Assembly: GCA_030447505.1 (NCBI GenBank)
Contig: JAUJOT010000001.1
Span: 538,295-602,294 of the forward strand
Source of the DNA: Solirubrobacteraceae bacterium
Lineage (GTDB): Bacteria > Actinomycetota > Thermoleophilia > Solirubrobacterales > Solirubrobacteraceae
Direction: 5' to 3'
Length of the DNA: 64,000 bases
In this document: piece after piece, positions 42,643 through 54,168 of the stretch
How positions within the stretch are numbered: the stretch's first letter is position 1
Layout: each line of letters opens with the position of its first letter
Position numbers and translations under genes: made by a program
Notes under the pieces: model-generated
What the model was told of the DNA's origin: nothing
The model's input: only the letters and a program-made list of their open reading frames with translations
The model's database searches: none

Positions 42643-43107
42643 TCACCAGTTCCGCGTGCCCGCCGCGCCCTTGAACGGACCGCGCAGGTCGGCGCTGATC
42701 CAACCGCCGTAGAAGTCTCCCGGCTGGGACTGCACGAGCTCGTCATCGAGCCAGCACGCGTCCATCCGGCCGGGGTAGAACGCGACGTGGTCGCGCAGCG
42801 CGGCGAACGGCGCCGCCGGGTCGGGGTACGCCCACGCCGCGCGCGGCTCGCGGCGCTCGCCTGCGACGACGTCGAAGTAGGTGGCGATGCCCTTCCACTC
42901 ACAGAAGGAGCGCTCGGCGGCAGGCTGGATACATCGGGCTGCGACGTCGGCCGGCGGGATGTAGATCGTCGGCGGGTGGCTCGTCTCCAGGACGCGCAGC
43001 GCCGCGGTCGAGTCGGCGACCGCGATTCCGCCGAGCTCGACGCGCACGCGACGCGTGCAGCGGACCAGCGCGGGCGGGCGCGGGTAGTCCCAGACGGACT
43101 CGTTCAT
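42643..43107 (-). CDS. DUF427-family protein
   Basis: 154 residues from ATG 43107 ([12 protein letters not shown]). DUF427 signatures: [53 protein letters not shown] and the C-terminal [28 protein letters not shown]. The family has a beta-rich fold of unsettled function. Divergent from aconitase, so a shared promoter region of about 115 bp lies between them. Confidence 0.88.
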   Translation of the reverse strand: MNESVWDYPRPPALVRCTRRVRVELGGIAVADSTAALRVLETSHPPTIYIPPADVAARCIQPAAERSFCEWKGIATYFDVVAGERREPRAAWAYPDPAAPFAALRDHVAFYPGRMDACWLDDELVQSQPGDFYGGWISADLRGPFKGAAGTRNW

Positions 43108-43222
43108 CGCGGCGTCAGGGGCCGACAGACGGGAGTCGTCTCGGGGCTGCCACACTGATGGATTCGTCTTGTGCTCGCTGCGGGATCAGTCAGCGAGACG
43201 CACCCTTTCCCCGGAGACCCGC

Positions 43223-46075
<2,853 letters not shown>

Positions 46076-46123
46076 CGGTCGGGCTTCGGCGGTCGCGGGT
46101 CCGGGGCGCGGCGGCGCCGGCGC

Positions 46124-46627
46124 TCAGCGCGGTCGCGCGGCGCTGACGCTGTAGCGGAAGTGCCCCTCGTCGTCGGTCAGGCGCACGCTCACGTCGCGCG
46201 CCTCGCGGGCCGACGTCGCCTCGCACTCGAAGAGCCGGCCCGCTGCGACGACGACGATCTCCGGACAGGCGAGCTTCACGTCGTCGGCCCTGATCCGCTT
46301 GCCGATCTCCGTCGCGATGACGCTCTCCGCCTCGCGCACGTGCAGGAACGGCGCGTCGACGCGCAGGCTGCCGTCGTCATCGCGCTGCCTGACGGCGACG
46401 TCGCCCTTCGATCCGTCGGTGCCCGTCACGGAGCATCTGAACGTCCGACCCTCCTGCATCTCGACGTCCTCCGGACAGCCGACCGACGCGACGCGCGCGC
46501 CGACCTGCTCGACGACCGCGCCACGGATCAGGCGCTCCGGCCTGCCGGCATCGATCGTCGACTGTCCGCAGGCGGAGGCCAGCGCGACGCCCGCGAGGAG
46601 CGCCAGGGCGGCGAGGATCGCGCGCAT
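46124..46627 (-). CDS. Lipoprotein with two DUF4333-like domains
   Basis: 167 residues with lipobox (LASACGQS). Two similar halves each hold a conserved Cys pair (VGCPEDVEMQEGRTFRCSVTG and LACPEIVVVAAGRLFECEAT), the DUF4333 pattern of actinobacterial lipoproteins. The ATG 46627 follows TACGCT by 7 nt on the reverse strand. Function unknown; exported and lipid-anchored. Confidence 0.85.
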   Translation of the reverse strand: MRAILAALALLAGVALASACGQSTIDAGRPERLIRGAVVEQVGARVASVGCPEDVEMQEGRTFRCSVTGTDGSKGDVAVRQRDDDGSLRVDAPFLHVREAESVIATEIGKRIRADDVKLACPEIVVVAAGRLFECEATSAREARDVSVRLTDDEGHFRYSVSAARPR

Positions 46628-46684
46628 GCGCAGCAGCGTAGAGCCAGTGCGCGACGCTGCCGGCGTCAGGGCCGCGTCGACCGG

Positions 46685-46690
46685 TACCCT
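46685..46690 (+). promoter_or_regulatory. -10 box of the antiporter transcript
   Basis: TACCCT, but unlike most genes here 65 nt separate it from the start codon, leaving room for a structured leader. Confidence 0.45.
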
Positions 46691-46755
46691 GGCGCCGGTG
46701 CGCCGGGAAGTCTGGTCGGCACGGATCCCTGCTGCCCAGATGAGAGGAACCGCCC
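46691..46755 (+). ncRNA. Compact structured leader upstream of cation antiporter (riboswitch candidate)
   Basis: The predicted 5' UTR starts with a GGCGC/GCGCC hairpin (46691-46695 and 46700-46704), followed by GGGAAGTCTGGTCGGCACGG and closing GGGA/TCCC (46705-46708 with 46726-46729); GTGC (46698-46701) could pair with GCAC (46719-46722). A GAGAGG ribosome site (46742-46747) lies downstream before GTG 46756. The position before a CPA2 antiporter and the compact purine-rich core resemble ion-sensing riboswitches in style. I cannot assign an Rfam class from memory with confidence. Confidence 0.45.
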
Positions 46756-47952
46756 GTGCCGATCGCCGCAGCCGCCGCTGTCGCCGACGTCCTGACCGAC
46801 CTGTTCATCGTCCTGCTCGCCGCGAAGCTCGGCGACGAGCTGTTCCGGCGCCTGCGCCAGCCGACGATCGTCGGCGAGATCCTTGCCGGGCTGCTCGTCG
46901 GACCCGCGGTCTTCGGCCTCGTCGAGCCCAACGAGGTGATCGAGGTCTTCGCCGAGCTGGGTGTCGTCTTCCTGCTGTTCTGGGTCGGCCTCGAGACGCG
47001 GCTGTCCGCGCTGCGCGAGGTCGGCGGGATGGCGCTCTCCGTGGGCGTGCTCGGCGTCGCGATCCCGTTCGCGGGCGGGGTCGGGCTCGGCGCGGCGCTC
47101 GGTGAGAGCACCGCGACGTCGCTGTTCATCGGCGCCGCGCTCGTCGCGACGAGCGTCGGGATCACGTCGGCGGTGCTGATCGAGCTGGGGGTGCTCGAGC
47201 GGCGCGCGAGCCGCACGATCCTCGGAGCGGCGATCGTCGACGACATCCTCGCGCTGCTGCTCGTGGCGATCGCGGCGGGCGTCGCGGCGGAAGGCGGCGT
47301 CGACGTCGGCTCGATCGCGGTGACGGCGGGGATCGCGCTGGCGTTCGTCGCGTTCATCGCGCTCGGCGGCACGCGGCTCCTGCAGACGCGGCCCGCGCTC
47401 CTGCACGCGCCGCGCTTCTCGGAGTCGCCCCTGCTGCCGGCGGTGATCCTCTGCCTCGGCCTCGCGGCCTTCGCAGCGCAGATCGGCCTGGCGGCGATCA
47501 TCGGCGCGTTCCTCGCCGGCATGATCGTCGCCGAGACGCGCGACCAGTCCCCGATCGAGCAGGAGATCGCGCCGCTGTACGCGTTCTTTCCGCCGTTCTT
47601 CTTCGCCTTCATCGGCCTCGAGGTCTCGCTCGCCGCGTTCGGCGACCTCGACACCCTGCTGCTGCTCGCGGGCGTGACCGTGCTCGCCGTGGCGACGAAG
47701 TTCGTCGGCGCCTACCTCGGCGCGATCCGCCTCGGCCGCCGCGACGCTGCGTTCATCGGCGTCGGCATGGTGCCGCGCGGCGAGGTCGGGATCATCGTCG
47801 CCGGGATCGGCAGCGCGACCGGCACGATCGATGCGGAGCTGTTCGCGATCATCGTCGCGATGTCCGTGCTGACGACGGTGATCGTGCCGCCGGTCCTGCG
47901 CCGGCTGGCGCCGCGCGCTTCGCCTGCGGGCGCGCCGGCGGCCGCGATCTGA
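46756..47952 (+). CDS. CPA2-family cation:proton antiporter
   Basis: 398 residues with about 12 hydrophobic segments. Features of the KefB/NapA-like family are LRQPTIVGEILAGLLVGPAV near the N-terminus, the LFWVGLETRLSALR segment, and the ion-binding GAAIVDDILALLL (two Asp residues of TM5). A second-half GMVPRGEVGIIVAGIGSATG motif is typical. It lacks the C-terminal TrkA-N domain of Kef proteins. It should exchange Na+ or K+ for H+ across the inner membrane. GTG start, preceded by the structured leader. Confidence 0.9.
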   Translation: MPIAAAAAVADVLTDLFIVLLAAKLGDELFRRLRQPTIVGEILAGLLVGPAVFGLVEPNEVIEVFAELGVVFLLFWVGLETRLSALREVGGMALSVGVLGVAIPFAGGVGLGAALGESTATSLFIGAALVATSVGITSAVLIELGVLERRASRTILGAAIVDDILALLLVAIAAGVAAEGGVDVGSIAVTAGIALAFVAFIALGGTRLLQTRPALLHAPRFSESPLLPAVILCLGLAAFAAQIGLAAIIGAFLAGMIVAETRDQSPIEQEIAPLYAFFPPFFFAFIGLEVSLAAFGDLDTLLLLAGVTVLAVATKFVGAYLGAIRLGRRDAAFIGVGMVPRGEVGIIVAGIGSATGTIDAELFAIIVAMSVLTTVIVPPVLRRLAPRASPAGAPAAAI

Positions 47953-47963
47953 GCGTCGCTAGC

Positions 47964-49009
47964 TGTAGTTCCTGAGGACGTTGTTCATCCGGGCCTCCCT
48001 GGAGGCTGGTGGTTACGAAGCCCCAGCACCAAGGAGACACCGGATGAAGTTGCACGCCAACGCGCGGCTCAGCGTGATCGGCCGGCAGTTGCTTGTCGAT
48101 CGAATCGAGAGGAGAGTTGGAAGGTCCGAGACGCCGCACAGAGCGTCGGGATCTCTGAGCGGACCGCCCGGAAGTGGCTCGCGCGGTATCGCACCGAAGG
48201 GCCCGATGGCTTGATCGACAGGCCGTCGACGCCGCAGCTGGTGGCCAACCGCACCGACGAGCGGACGATCGAGGCGATCGCGGCACTGCGACGGTTGCGC
48301 TTCTCGGGGCCAGAGATCGCCGAGGTCCTTGACCGGCCGCTGTCGACGGTCTCAGGGATCCTCACGCGGATCGGGATGGGGCGCCTCGGTCGCTTGGGCT
48401 TGGAGCCCGCGGAGCGCTACGAGCGCCAGGTCGCCGGTGAGCTGATCCACATCGACGTCAAGAAGCTCGGCCGCATCCACGGCGGCGCGGGCAAACGCAT
48501 CACCGGGCTCCAGCGCAACCCGCGACGCACACGCAAAGACAGCGAGGGACACAACCGCAGGATCGTCGGCTGGGACTACGTCCACGTCGCGATCGACGAC
48601 GCCACGCGCCTGGCCTACGCCGAAGTCCTCAGCGACGAGAAGGCAACCACCGCGATCGGGTTTTTGCGCCGAGCGATCGCGTTCTTTGAGAGCCACGGCA
48701 TGACCGTCTGCGACCTGCTTACCGACAACGGCTCGGCGTACCGCTCAGCCGTTCACGCGATCGCCTGCAGAACGCTGGGCATCCGCCACCTGCGCACCCG
48801 GCCACGACGCCCGCAGACCAACGGCAAGGCCGAGCGCTTCATCCGCACGATGCTCGCCGGCTGGGCCTACGGCGCGATCTACGCCACCAGCGCCGAACGC
48901 ACCGCAGCCCTTGACGGCTGGATCTACCGCTACAACCATCACCGACGACACGCAGCCATCGGCCGACAACCACCGATCAGCCGCCTGAACAACCTGCTCG
49001 GGACCTACA
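47964..49009 (+). mobile_element. IS481-family insertion sequence
   Basis: 1046 bp bounded by imperfect 24-bp inverted repeats: TGTAGTTCCTGAGGACGTTG at the left and TGTAGGTCCCGAGCAGGTTG at the right (reverse complement). It is flanked by the 6-bp direct repeat GCTAGC (47958-47963 and 49010-49015), the target duplication. It carries one transposase gene with a frameshift. The stop of the transposase uses bases of the right duplication, and the K+ channel gene reading the other way also ends there. Confidence 0.88.
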
Positions 49010-49014
49010 GCTAG
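48044..49014 (+). pseudogene. IS481 transposase with a frameshift near codon 23
   Basis: The first frame begins at ATG 48044 behind AAGGAGAC and reads MKLHANARLSVIGRQLLVDR. From about 48109 the match continues in another frame (EESWKVRDAAQSVGISERTA, a helix-turn-helix, then WLARYRTEGPDGLIDRPS). The DDE core is complete: HIDVKKLGRI (Asp), LLTDNGSAYRS (Asp), and NGKAERFIRTMLAGWAYG (Glu). A single net frameshift separates start and body. IS481 transposases are normally one frame, so the copy is either inactive or carries a sequence error. Confidence 0.8.
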
Positions 49015-50027
49015 CGGCGGTGGCTGCGCAGGTAGACGACGCGGTCGCCCGGCTTGACGGTCTTCGCCCGTGGATCGTCGAAGCGCATCAGGTCGTCGCC
49101 GCGGACGACCGCGACGACCGGCCCCGGGATCGCGAGCGCGCCGAGCGCTCCGGCGTCGTCGTCGCAGACGCAGTGCTCGGCGATGTCGAGGCCCTGCCCG
49201 ATCCTCATGAGGTCCTCGAGGACCTCGGTGATCCTCGGCTGGTCGATCGCGAAGCCGAGCAGCCGACCCGCTGCGTCGGCCGAGGTGATGACCGATGTCG
49301 CACCGCTCTGGCGCAGCAGGTGGACGTTCTCCTCCTCCCTGACGGCCGCGACGATCGTCGCCTTCGCGTTGAGCTCGCGTGCGGTGAGCGTCGCCAGCAC
49401 CGCGGTGTCGTCGCGGTTGACCGCGACGATGATCGAGCGCGCGTCGCGGACCCCCGCCTGCAGCAGCACGTCGGTCGACGCCGCGCTGCCGCAGACGACG
49501 CTCAGCCCGGCGGCGGTCGCGTGCTCGCGCGCCGCGGGTTCGTCGTCGATCACGACGATCTGCTCGCGCTCGACGCCCTTCGCGAGCAGGGTGCGCAGCG
49601 CGCTGCGTCCCTTGACGCCGAAGCCGCAGATGATGATGTGGTCGTTCAAGGTTCGCTTCCAGCGCGAGCGGCGGTAGGCGTCGCGGCTGCGCTGCGCCAG
49701 GATCTCGAGTGTCGTGCCGACGAGCAGGATCAGGAACAGAACCCGCGCCGGCGTCACGAGCACCGTCGTCAGCAGCCGCGCCTGATCGCTGACCGGGCGC
49801 ACGTCCCCGTACCCGGTCGTCGTGATGCTCACCGTCGAGTAGTAGAAGGCGTCGAGCAGGCTGACCGGGTCGCCCCCTGCGTCGACGTACCCGTCGCGGC
49901 CGGCGTAGGTCAGCAGCGCGACGAACACCACGAGCGCGATCGCGATCGCGATCCGCACGCCGATGTTGCGCAGCGGGCCATGGGGCCGGCTCGGGAACTC
50001 GACCGGGATGCTGTCGCGCAGCGCCAT
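49011..50027 (-). CDS. Potassium channel with RCK (TrkA-N) domain
   Basis: 338 residues: one short N-terminal segment, TM1 (VRIAIAIALVVFVALLTYAG), pore with selectivity filter TTTGYGDV, TM2 (LLTTVLVTPARVLFLILLVG), then an RCK domain with Rossmann motif IICGFGVKGRS and acidic strand end IVVIDDEPAA, and a C-terminal TrkA-C-like part. The gene's TAG stop lies in the target duplication made by the insertion element. It probably releases or balances K+ under ligand control. Confidence 0.9.
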   Translation of the reverse strand: MALRDSIPVEFPSRPHGPLRNIGVRIAIAIALVVFVALLTYAGRDGYVDAGGDPVSLLDAFYYSTVSITTTGYGDVRPVSDQARLLTTVLVTPARVLFLILLVGTTLEILAQRSRDAYRRSRWKRTLNDHIIICGFGVKGRSALRTLLAKGVEREQIVVIDDEPAAREHATAAGLSVVCGSAASTDVLLQAGVRDARSIIVAVNRDDTAVLATLTARELNAKATIVAAVREEENVHLLRQSGATSVITSADAAGRLLGFAIDQPRITEVLEDLMRIGQGLDIAEHCVCDDDAGALGALAIPGPVVAVVRGDDLMRFDDPRAKTVKPGDRVVYLRSHRR

Positions 50028-50116
50028 CCGCGCCGGCTACCCGTCGCGCGACGACGCAGCCGCGACGACCGCGGCGCGGCGCGCGCGGCCGGCGATCTCG
50101 ATCGTCGCGCCCTCGA

Positions 50117-50584
50117 TCATTCGTTCGATGCGAGCACGCGCTCGGCCAGCGCGCGGAAGAAGTCCTCTCTCGTGACGATGCCGCTCACGCGACCGCGATC
50201 GACGACGGGGATGATCAGCACGCGGTGGTGCAGGAAGATCTCCGCCAGCTGCGTGTCGGACATGTCCTCGCCGACGTCGATGTGATCGGTGTTCATGTAC
50301 CTGCGGACCGGATCGTCGGCGCAGGACGCGCGCTTCTCGAGCACCTCGTCGAGCGAGCTCGGGACGAAGCCTGCGAAGCCGAGCGTGTTCAGGTAGCCCG
50401 GGAACAGCGCGCCGATGAACTCGCGCTCGCCGAAGATGCCGAGCAGCTTGCCGGCGTCGTCGACGACCGGCAACGCCGGCAGGTCGGCCCCGACGATCTC
50501 CCTGACCGCATCGCGCAGGCACTCGTCGTCGCGCAGCAGCGGGACCTCGCGGCGCACGCTGCTGGCGATCGTCTGTGGGCTCAT
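50117..50584 (-). CDS. CBS-domain pair protein
   Basis: 155 residues with two CBS motifs: the first around ALPVVDDAGKLLGIFGEREF, the second around VLIIPVVDRGRVSGIVTRED. CBS pairs bind adenosyl ligands and commonly regulate transporters. The gene lies 15 nt downstream of the permease gene on the same strand, suggesting that it senses energy state for that permease. Confidence 0.85.
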   Translation of the reverse strand: MSPQTIASSVRREVPLLRDDECLRDAVREIVGADLPALPVVDDAGKLLGIFGEREFIGALFPGYLNTLGFAGFVPSSLDEVLEKRASCADDPVRRYMNTDHIDVGEDMSDTQLAEIFLHHRVLIIPVVDRGRVSGIVTREDFFRALAERVLASNE

Positions 50585-50599
50585 CGTGTTCGTCCTCCC

Positions 50600-51856
50600 T
50601 CAGAGGTAGCGCACGACGATGTACCCGGTCGCGAGCAGCATCGACACGAGCGTCGCGGGAACGCCGACCTTCAGGAACGCCAGGAAGCCGATCGGGCGTC
50701 CGGCGCGTTCGGCCATCCCGGCAGCGGCGACGTTGGCGGCCGCCGCGATCAGCGTCAGGTTGCCGCCGAAGCAGGCGCCGAGCGAGAGCGACCACCAGTA
50801 GGCGTCGTCGCCGTCGCTGGCGCCCTGCAGCTGCTCCACGACCGGGATCATCGTCGCGGTGAACGGGATGTTGTCGACGATTCCCGAGCCGATCGCCGAC
50901 ACCCATGCGATCCCCAGCAGCTCGGCGCTGCGGTCGCCGTTGGTCACCGCGCCGATCGCGTCGGCGACCTCCTTGATCGTGCCGGTCTCCTCGAGCGCGC
51001 CGACCATGATGAACAGGCCGATGAAGAAGAACAGCGTCGGCCACTCGATCCCGCGCAGCGCCTCGTCGACGGACTGGCGCGTCAGCAGCAGCATGACGGT
51101 GGCGCCGCTCAGCGCGACGGTCGCGGGCTCGATCCCGACCGCGCCGTGCACGAAGAAGGCGATGATCGTGAGCACGAGCACCGGCAGCGTGCGCTTGAGC
51201 TCGGGAACGTCCTCTATCGAGCGGCGCGCGTCGAGCTCGAGCACGCGCTCGCGCGCCTCGGGCGCGATCTGCAATCGCTTGCGGAAGAAGAGGTACAGCA
51301 GCCCCGTCACGATGAAAAAGGAGAGCGCCGCGATCGGGGCGAGGTTGACGGCGAACTCGGCGAAGGTCAGGCCGGTGGCGCCGGCGATGAGGATGTTCGG
51401 GGGATCGCCGATCAGCGTCGCCGTCCCACCGATGTTCGACGCGATGATCTCGATCAGGACGAGCGGGATCGGGTCGATGTCGAGCGCGTCGGCGAGCAGG
51501 AACGTGATCGGTACGATCAGCAGGATCGTCGTCAGGTTGTCCAGGAACGCCGACAGCACGGCGGTCGACAGCGCCAGCGAGAGCACGACCGCGAACGGAC
51601 GGCCGCGGGCGATCTGCCCCGCGCGGATCGCGAGGAACGTGTAGACCCCGGTCGGCTCGGTCACGCGGACGATCAGCATCATCCCCGCCAGCAGCCCGAT
51701 CGTCTCCCAGTCGATCGCCTCGATCGCGTGCTCCTGGTCGATCGTCTGCGTGAGCACGATCAGGATCGCGCCGACGAGCGCGACCTTCGTGCGATCGACG
51801 CGCTCGGACGCGATGACCGCGAGTGCTCCCGCGAAGATGAAGATGGCCAGGAGCAT
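50600..51856 (-). CDS. SLC13/ArsB-type ion transporter (IT superfamily)
   Basis: 418 residues, about 11 hydrophobic segments. Signatures of the ArsB/NhaD/P-protein group: FLDNLTTILLIVPITFLLAD, SNIGGTATLIGDPPNILIAG in the first half and the mirrored SGIVDNIPFTATMIPVVEQL with LSLGACFGGNLTLIAAAANV in the second half. These pore helices bind anion or Na+ substrates. The substrate (Na+/H+, arsenite, citrate-like) is not predictable. Followed by the CBS protein gene in one operon. Confidence 0.88.
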   Translation of the reverse strand: MLLAIFIFAGALAVIASERVDRTKVALVGAILIVLTQTIDQEHAIEAIDWETIGLLAGMMLIVRVTEPTGVYTFLAIRAGQIARGRPFAVVLSLALSTAVLSAFLDNLTTILLIVPITFLLADALDIDPIPLVLIEIIASNIGGTATLIGDPPNILIAGATGLTFAEFAVNLAPIAALSFFIVTGLLYLFFRKRLQIAPEARERVLELDARRSIEDVPELKRTLPVLVLTIIAFFVHGAVGIEPATVALSGATVMLLLTRQSVDEALRGIEWPTLFFFIGLFIMVGALEETGTIKEVADAIGAVTNGDRSAELLGIAWVSAIGSGIVDNIPFTATMIPVVEQLQGASDGDDAYWWSLSLGACFGGNLTLIAAAANVAAAGMAERAGRPIGFLAFLKVGVPATLVSMLLATGYIVVRYL

Positions 51857-51915
51857 CGAGCTGTCGCCATCCTTGCAGAGCGAGATCGCGGTCAGGCGCC
51901 GGTACGCTGCTGCTC

Positions 51916-52989
51916 ATGCCGCTACCGGACGTCCTTGCCCAGCTGCTCGGCGCCGCCGGTCCGTCGGGCTACGAGGCCGCGCCCGCCGCCGTCTTCGCCG
52001 AAGCCGGGCGACGCTTCACCGACGACGTCGAGATCGACGCCATGGGCAGCGCGATCGCGCGCGTCGCGGGGACATCCGATCCCGCCCACCAGGCGCCGTT
52101 TCTCGCCGTCGTCGGGCACATCGACGAGATCGGGCTGATCGTCACCCACATCGACGACAACGGCTTTCTGCGCTTCATGGGCGTCGGCGGCTGGGATCCG
52201 CAGATCCTCGTCGGCCAGCGCGTCGCGCTGATGACGCGCGACGGCGTCGTGCCCGGCGTGGCGGGTCGCAAGGCGATCCACCTGCTGCGCGAGGAGGAGC
52301 GCGAGAAGGTGCCCAAGCTGCGCGACCTGCACATCGACATCGGCGCCAAGGACGGCGACGAGGCGCGCGAGCTCGTGCGGATCGGCGACGTGGCGGTGAT
52401 CGCCGGTGAGCCGGTCGAGCTGCGCAACGGGCGCGTCGTCTCGCGCTCGATGGACAACCGCCTGGGCTCGTTCATCGCGCTCGAGGCGGCGCGGCTGGTC
52501 GCCGAGGCGGGCGGCGCGCCGGGCGACGTCGCGGCGCTGGGCGTCGTGCAGGAGGAGATCACCTTCGCCGGCGCGCGAACCTCTGCCTTTCGCCTCGAGC
52601 CCGCCGTCGCGATCGTCGTCGACGTCACGCACGAGACCGGCTCGCCCGGCGTCGACGTCAACGAGATCGGCAAGCACGAGTTCGGACAGGGGCCGGTCAT
52701 CGAGCGCGGGTCGGTGCTCAACCCGGTCGTCTTCGAGCTGCTGCACGACGCCGCCGAGCGCGAGCAGATCCCGTTCACGGTGCAGGCCTCGGCGCGCTCG
52801 ACGGGCACCGACGCCGACGCGATCCATCTCTCGCGGGCGGGCGTGCCGACCGGCGGCGTGTCGATCGCGCTGCGCTACATGCACTCTCCGGTCGAGATGG
52901 TGCAGCTCGACGACATCGACGCCTGCGCGCGCCTGATCGCCGCCTTCGCGCAGTCGCTGCGCGCCGAGACGTCGTTCGCGCGGAGCTAA
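51916..52989 (+). CDS. M42-family metallopeptidase (glutamyl aminopeptidase-like)
   Basis: 357 residues. M42 dinuclear metal ligands are visible: GHIDEIGL (His), SMDNRLGS (Asp), VVQEEITFAGA (Glu-Glu, catalytic base), VVDVTHETG (Asp) and ALRYMHSPVE (His). These are cytosolic aminopeptidases forming large tetrahedral assemblies. ATG 51916 lies 7 nt after TACGCT. It is divergent from the permease gene. Confidence 0.92.
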   Translation: MPLPDVLAQLLGAAGPSGYEAAPAAVFAEAGRRFTDDVEIDAMGSAIARVAGTSDPAHQAPFLAVVGHIDEIGLIVTHIDDNGFLRFMGVGGWDPQILVGQRVALMTRDGVVPGVAGRKAIHLLREEEREKVPKLRDLHIDIGAKDGDEARELVRIGDVAVIAGEPVELRNGRVVSRSMDNRLGSFIALEAARLVAEAGGAPGDVAALGVVQEEITFAGARTSAFRLEPAVAIVVDVTHETGSPGVDVNEIGKHEFGQGPVIERGSVLNPVVFELLHDAAEREQIPFTVQASARSTGTDADAIHLSRAGVPTGGVSIALRYMHSPVEMVQLDDIDACARLIAAFAQSLRAETSFARS

Positions 52990-52992
52990 TGG

Positions 52993-53715
52993 ATGGGCCA
53001 CGGGTTGCTACTGCTCTTCGACATCGACGGGACGCTCCTGATCGGCGCCGCCGACGCGCACCGCGACGCGATCCACGAGGCGCTGCGGACCGTCCACGGC
53101 GTGACCGATCCGCAGAGCCGGGGGATGCAGGTCGCCGGGCGAACCGACGCCGAGATCGCCCGCAACCTGCTCGTGCACGCCGGCGTTTCCGCGCTGCAGA
53201 TCGACGAACGCGCCGACGACGTCCGGATCGCCGCCTGCCAGGCGTACGCCGGGCTCGTGCCCGACGATCTCTGCGCGCACGTCGCGCCGGGGATCGGCGC
53301 GCTGCTCGAGCGCCTCGCCGCGCGCGAGGACACGAAGCTCGCGCTCGTGACCGGCAACTTCGAGCCGATCGCGCGGATGAAGCTGCGCGCCGCCGGAATC
53401 GGCCGCTTCTTTGCGCCCGGGCAGGGCGGCTTCGGCTCTGACCACGAGGACCGCGCGATGCTGCCGCAGATCGCGCGCCGGCGAGCGGGCGCCGGCGACG
53501 GCGCCGACTGGCCGCGCGCACAGACCGCCGTGATCGGCGACACGCCGCGCGACATCGCCTGTGCGCGCGCGGACGGCGTGCGCGTCGCAGCGATCGCGAG
53601 CGGCCCCTACGGCCCGGAGGAGCTGCGCCAAGCCGATGCCGTCGCGCGCGACGCGGACGAGCTCGGCGAGGCGCTGGAGCGCTGGCTGACGGAGCGAACG
53701 AGCCTGCGGTCATGA
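52993..53715 (+). CDS. HAD-superfamily hydrolase (phosphoglycolate phosphatase-like)
   Basis: 240 residues with motif I LFDIDGTLL, cap domain of subtype C1, motif II LALVTGN, a Lys in RMKLRAAGI and motif IV AVIGDTPRDIACARADG. Substrate unknown; probably a small phosphomonoester. The start is 3 nt after the peptidase stop and its own stop overlaps the next start (ATGA), so these form an operon. Confidence 0.9.
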   Translation: MGHGLLLLFDIDGTLLIGAADAHRDAIHEALRTVHGVTDPQSRGMQVAGRTDAEIARNLLVHAGVSALQIDERADDVRIAACQAYAGLVPDDLCAHVAPGIGALLERLAAREDTKLALVTGNFEPIARMKLRAAGIGRFFAPGQGGFGSDHEDRAMLPQIARRRAGAGDGADWPRAQTAVIGDTPRDIACARADGVRVAAIASGPYGPEELRQADAVARDADELGEALERWLTERTSLRS

Positions 53716-54155
53716 GCAACGAGCGCCTCGGACTGCTGGTGGCCGCCGTCGCGGCGCTCGTGCTGGCGTTCGTGGTGCTGTCGCCCGACGGCGACGACGA
53801 GCTCGACGGCGGCGCCACCCCGACGACGACGCTGCCCGCGACGACGCGCGAGCGCGGCGCGCAGGCGCCGGACGAGCCGCCGGCGGCCGCGACGTCCACG
53901 ACGATCCGCGTGCAGAACGGCAAGCCCGCCGGCGGCGTCAAGACGATCACCGTGAAGAAGGGCGAGCGGGCCCGCATCGAGGTCAGCTCGCAGGACACGA
54001 GCGACGAGGTCCACCTGCACGGCTACGACATCACGCGCGACCTCGAGGCGGGCGACAGCGTGCGCTTCTCGTTCGATGCCGACGCCGAGGGCATCTTCGA
54101 GCTCGAGCTCGAGGGCTCGCACACGCAGATCGGCAGGCTCGTCGTCGAGCCGTAG
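53712..54155 (+). CDS. Membrane-anchored cupredoxin-like protein
   Basis: 147 residues: one N-terminal membrane anchor (LLVAAVAALVLAFVVLS), a Thr/Pro/Ala linker, then a cupredoxin-type beta domain. HLHGYD at about residue 101 matches EfeO/cupredoxin_1-like proteins; the usual Cys ligand of blue-copper proteins is missing, so it may bind metal differently or not at all. Start overlaps the HAD stop by 4 nt. Confidence 0.75.
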   Translation: MSNERLGLLVAAVAALVLAFVVLSPDGDDELDGGATPTTTLPATTRERGAQAPDEPPAAATSTTIRVQNGKPAGGVKTITVKKGERARIEVSSQDTSDEVHLHGYDITRDLEAGDSVRFSFDADAEGIFELELEGSHTQIGRLVVEP

Positions 54156-54168
54156 CTCGCCGCCGCGC

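Noticed and set aside
39160-43158. A 1332-codon open frame on the forward strand
   Set aside because: Shadow of the second AAA-TPR gene and of the DUF427 gene.
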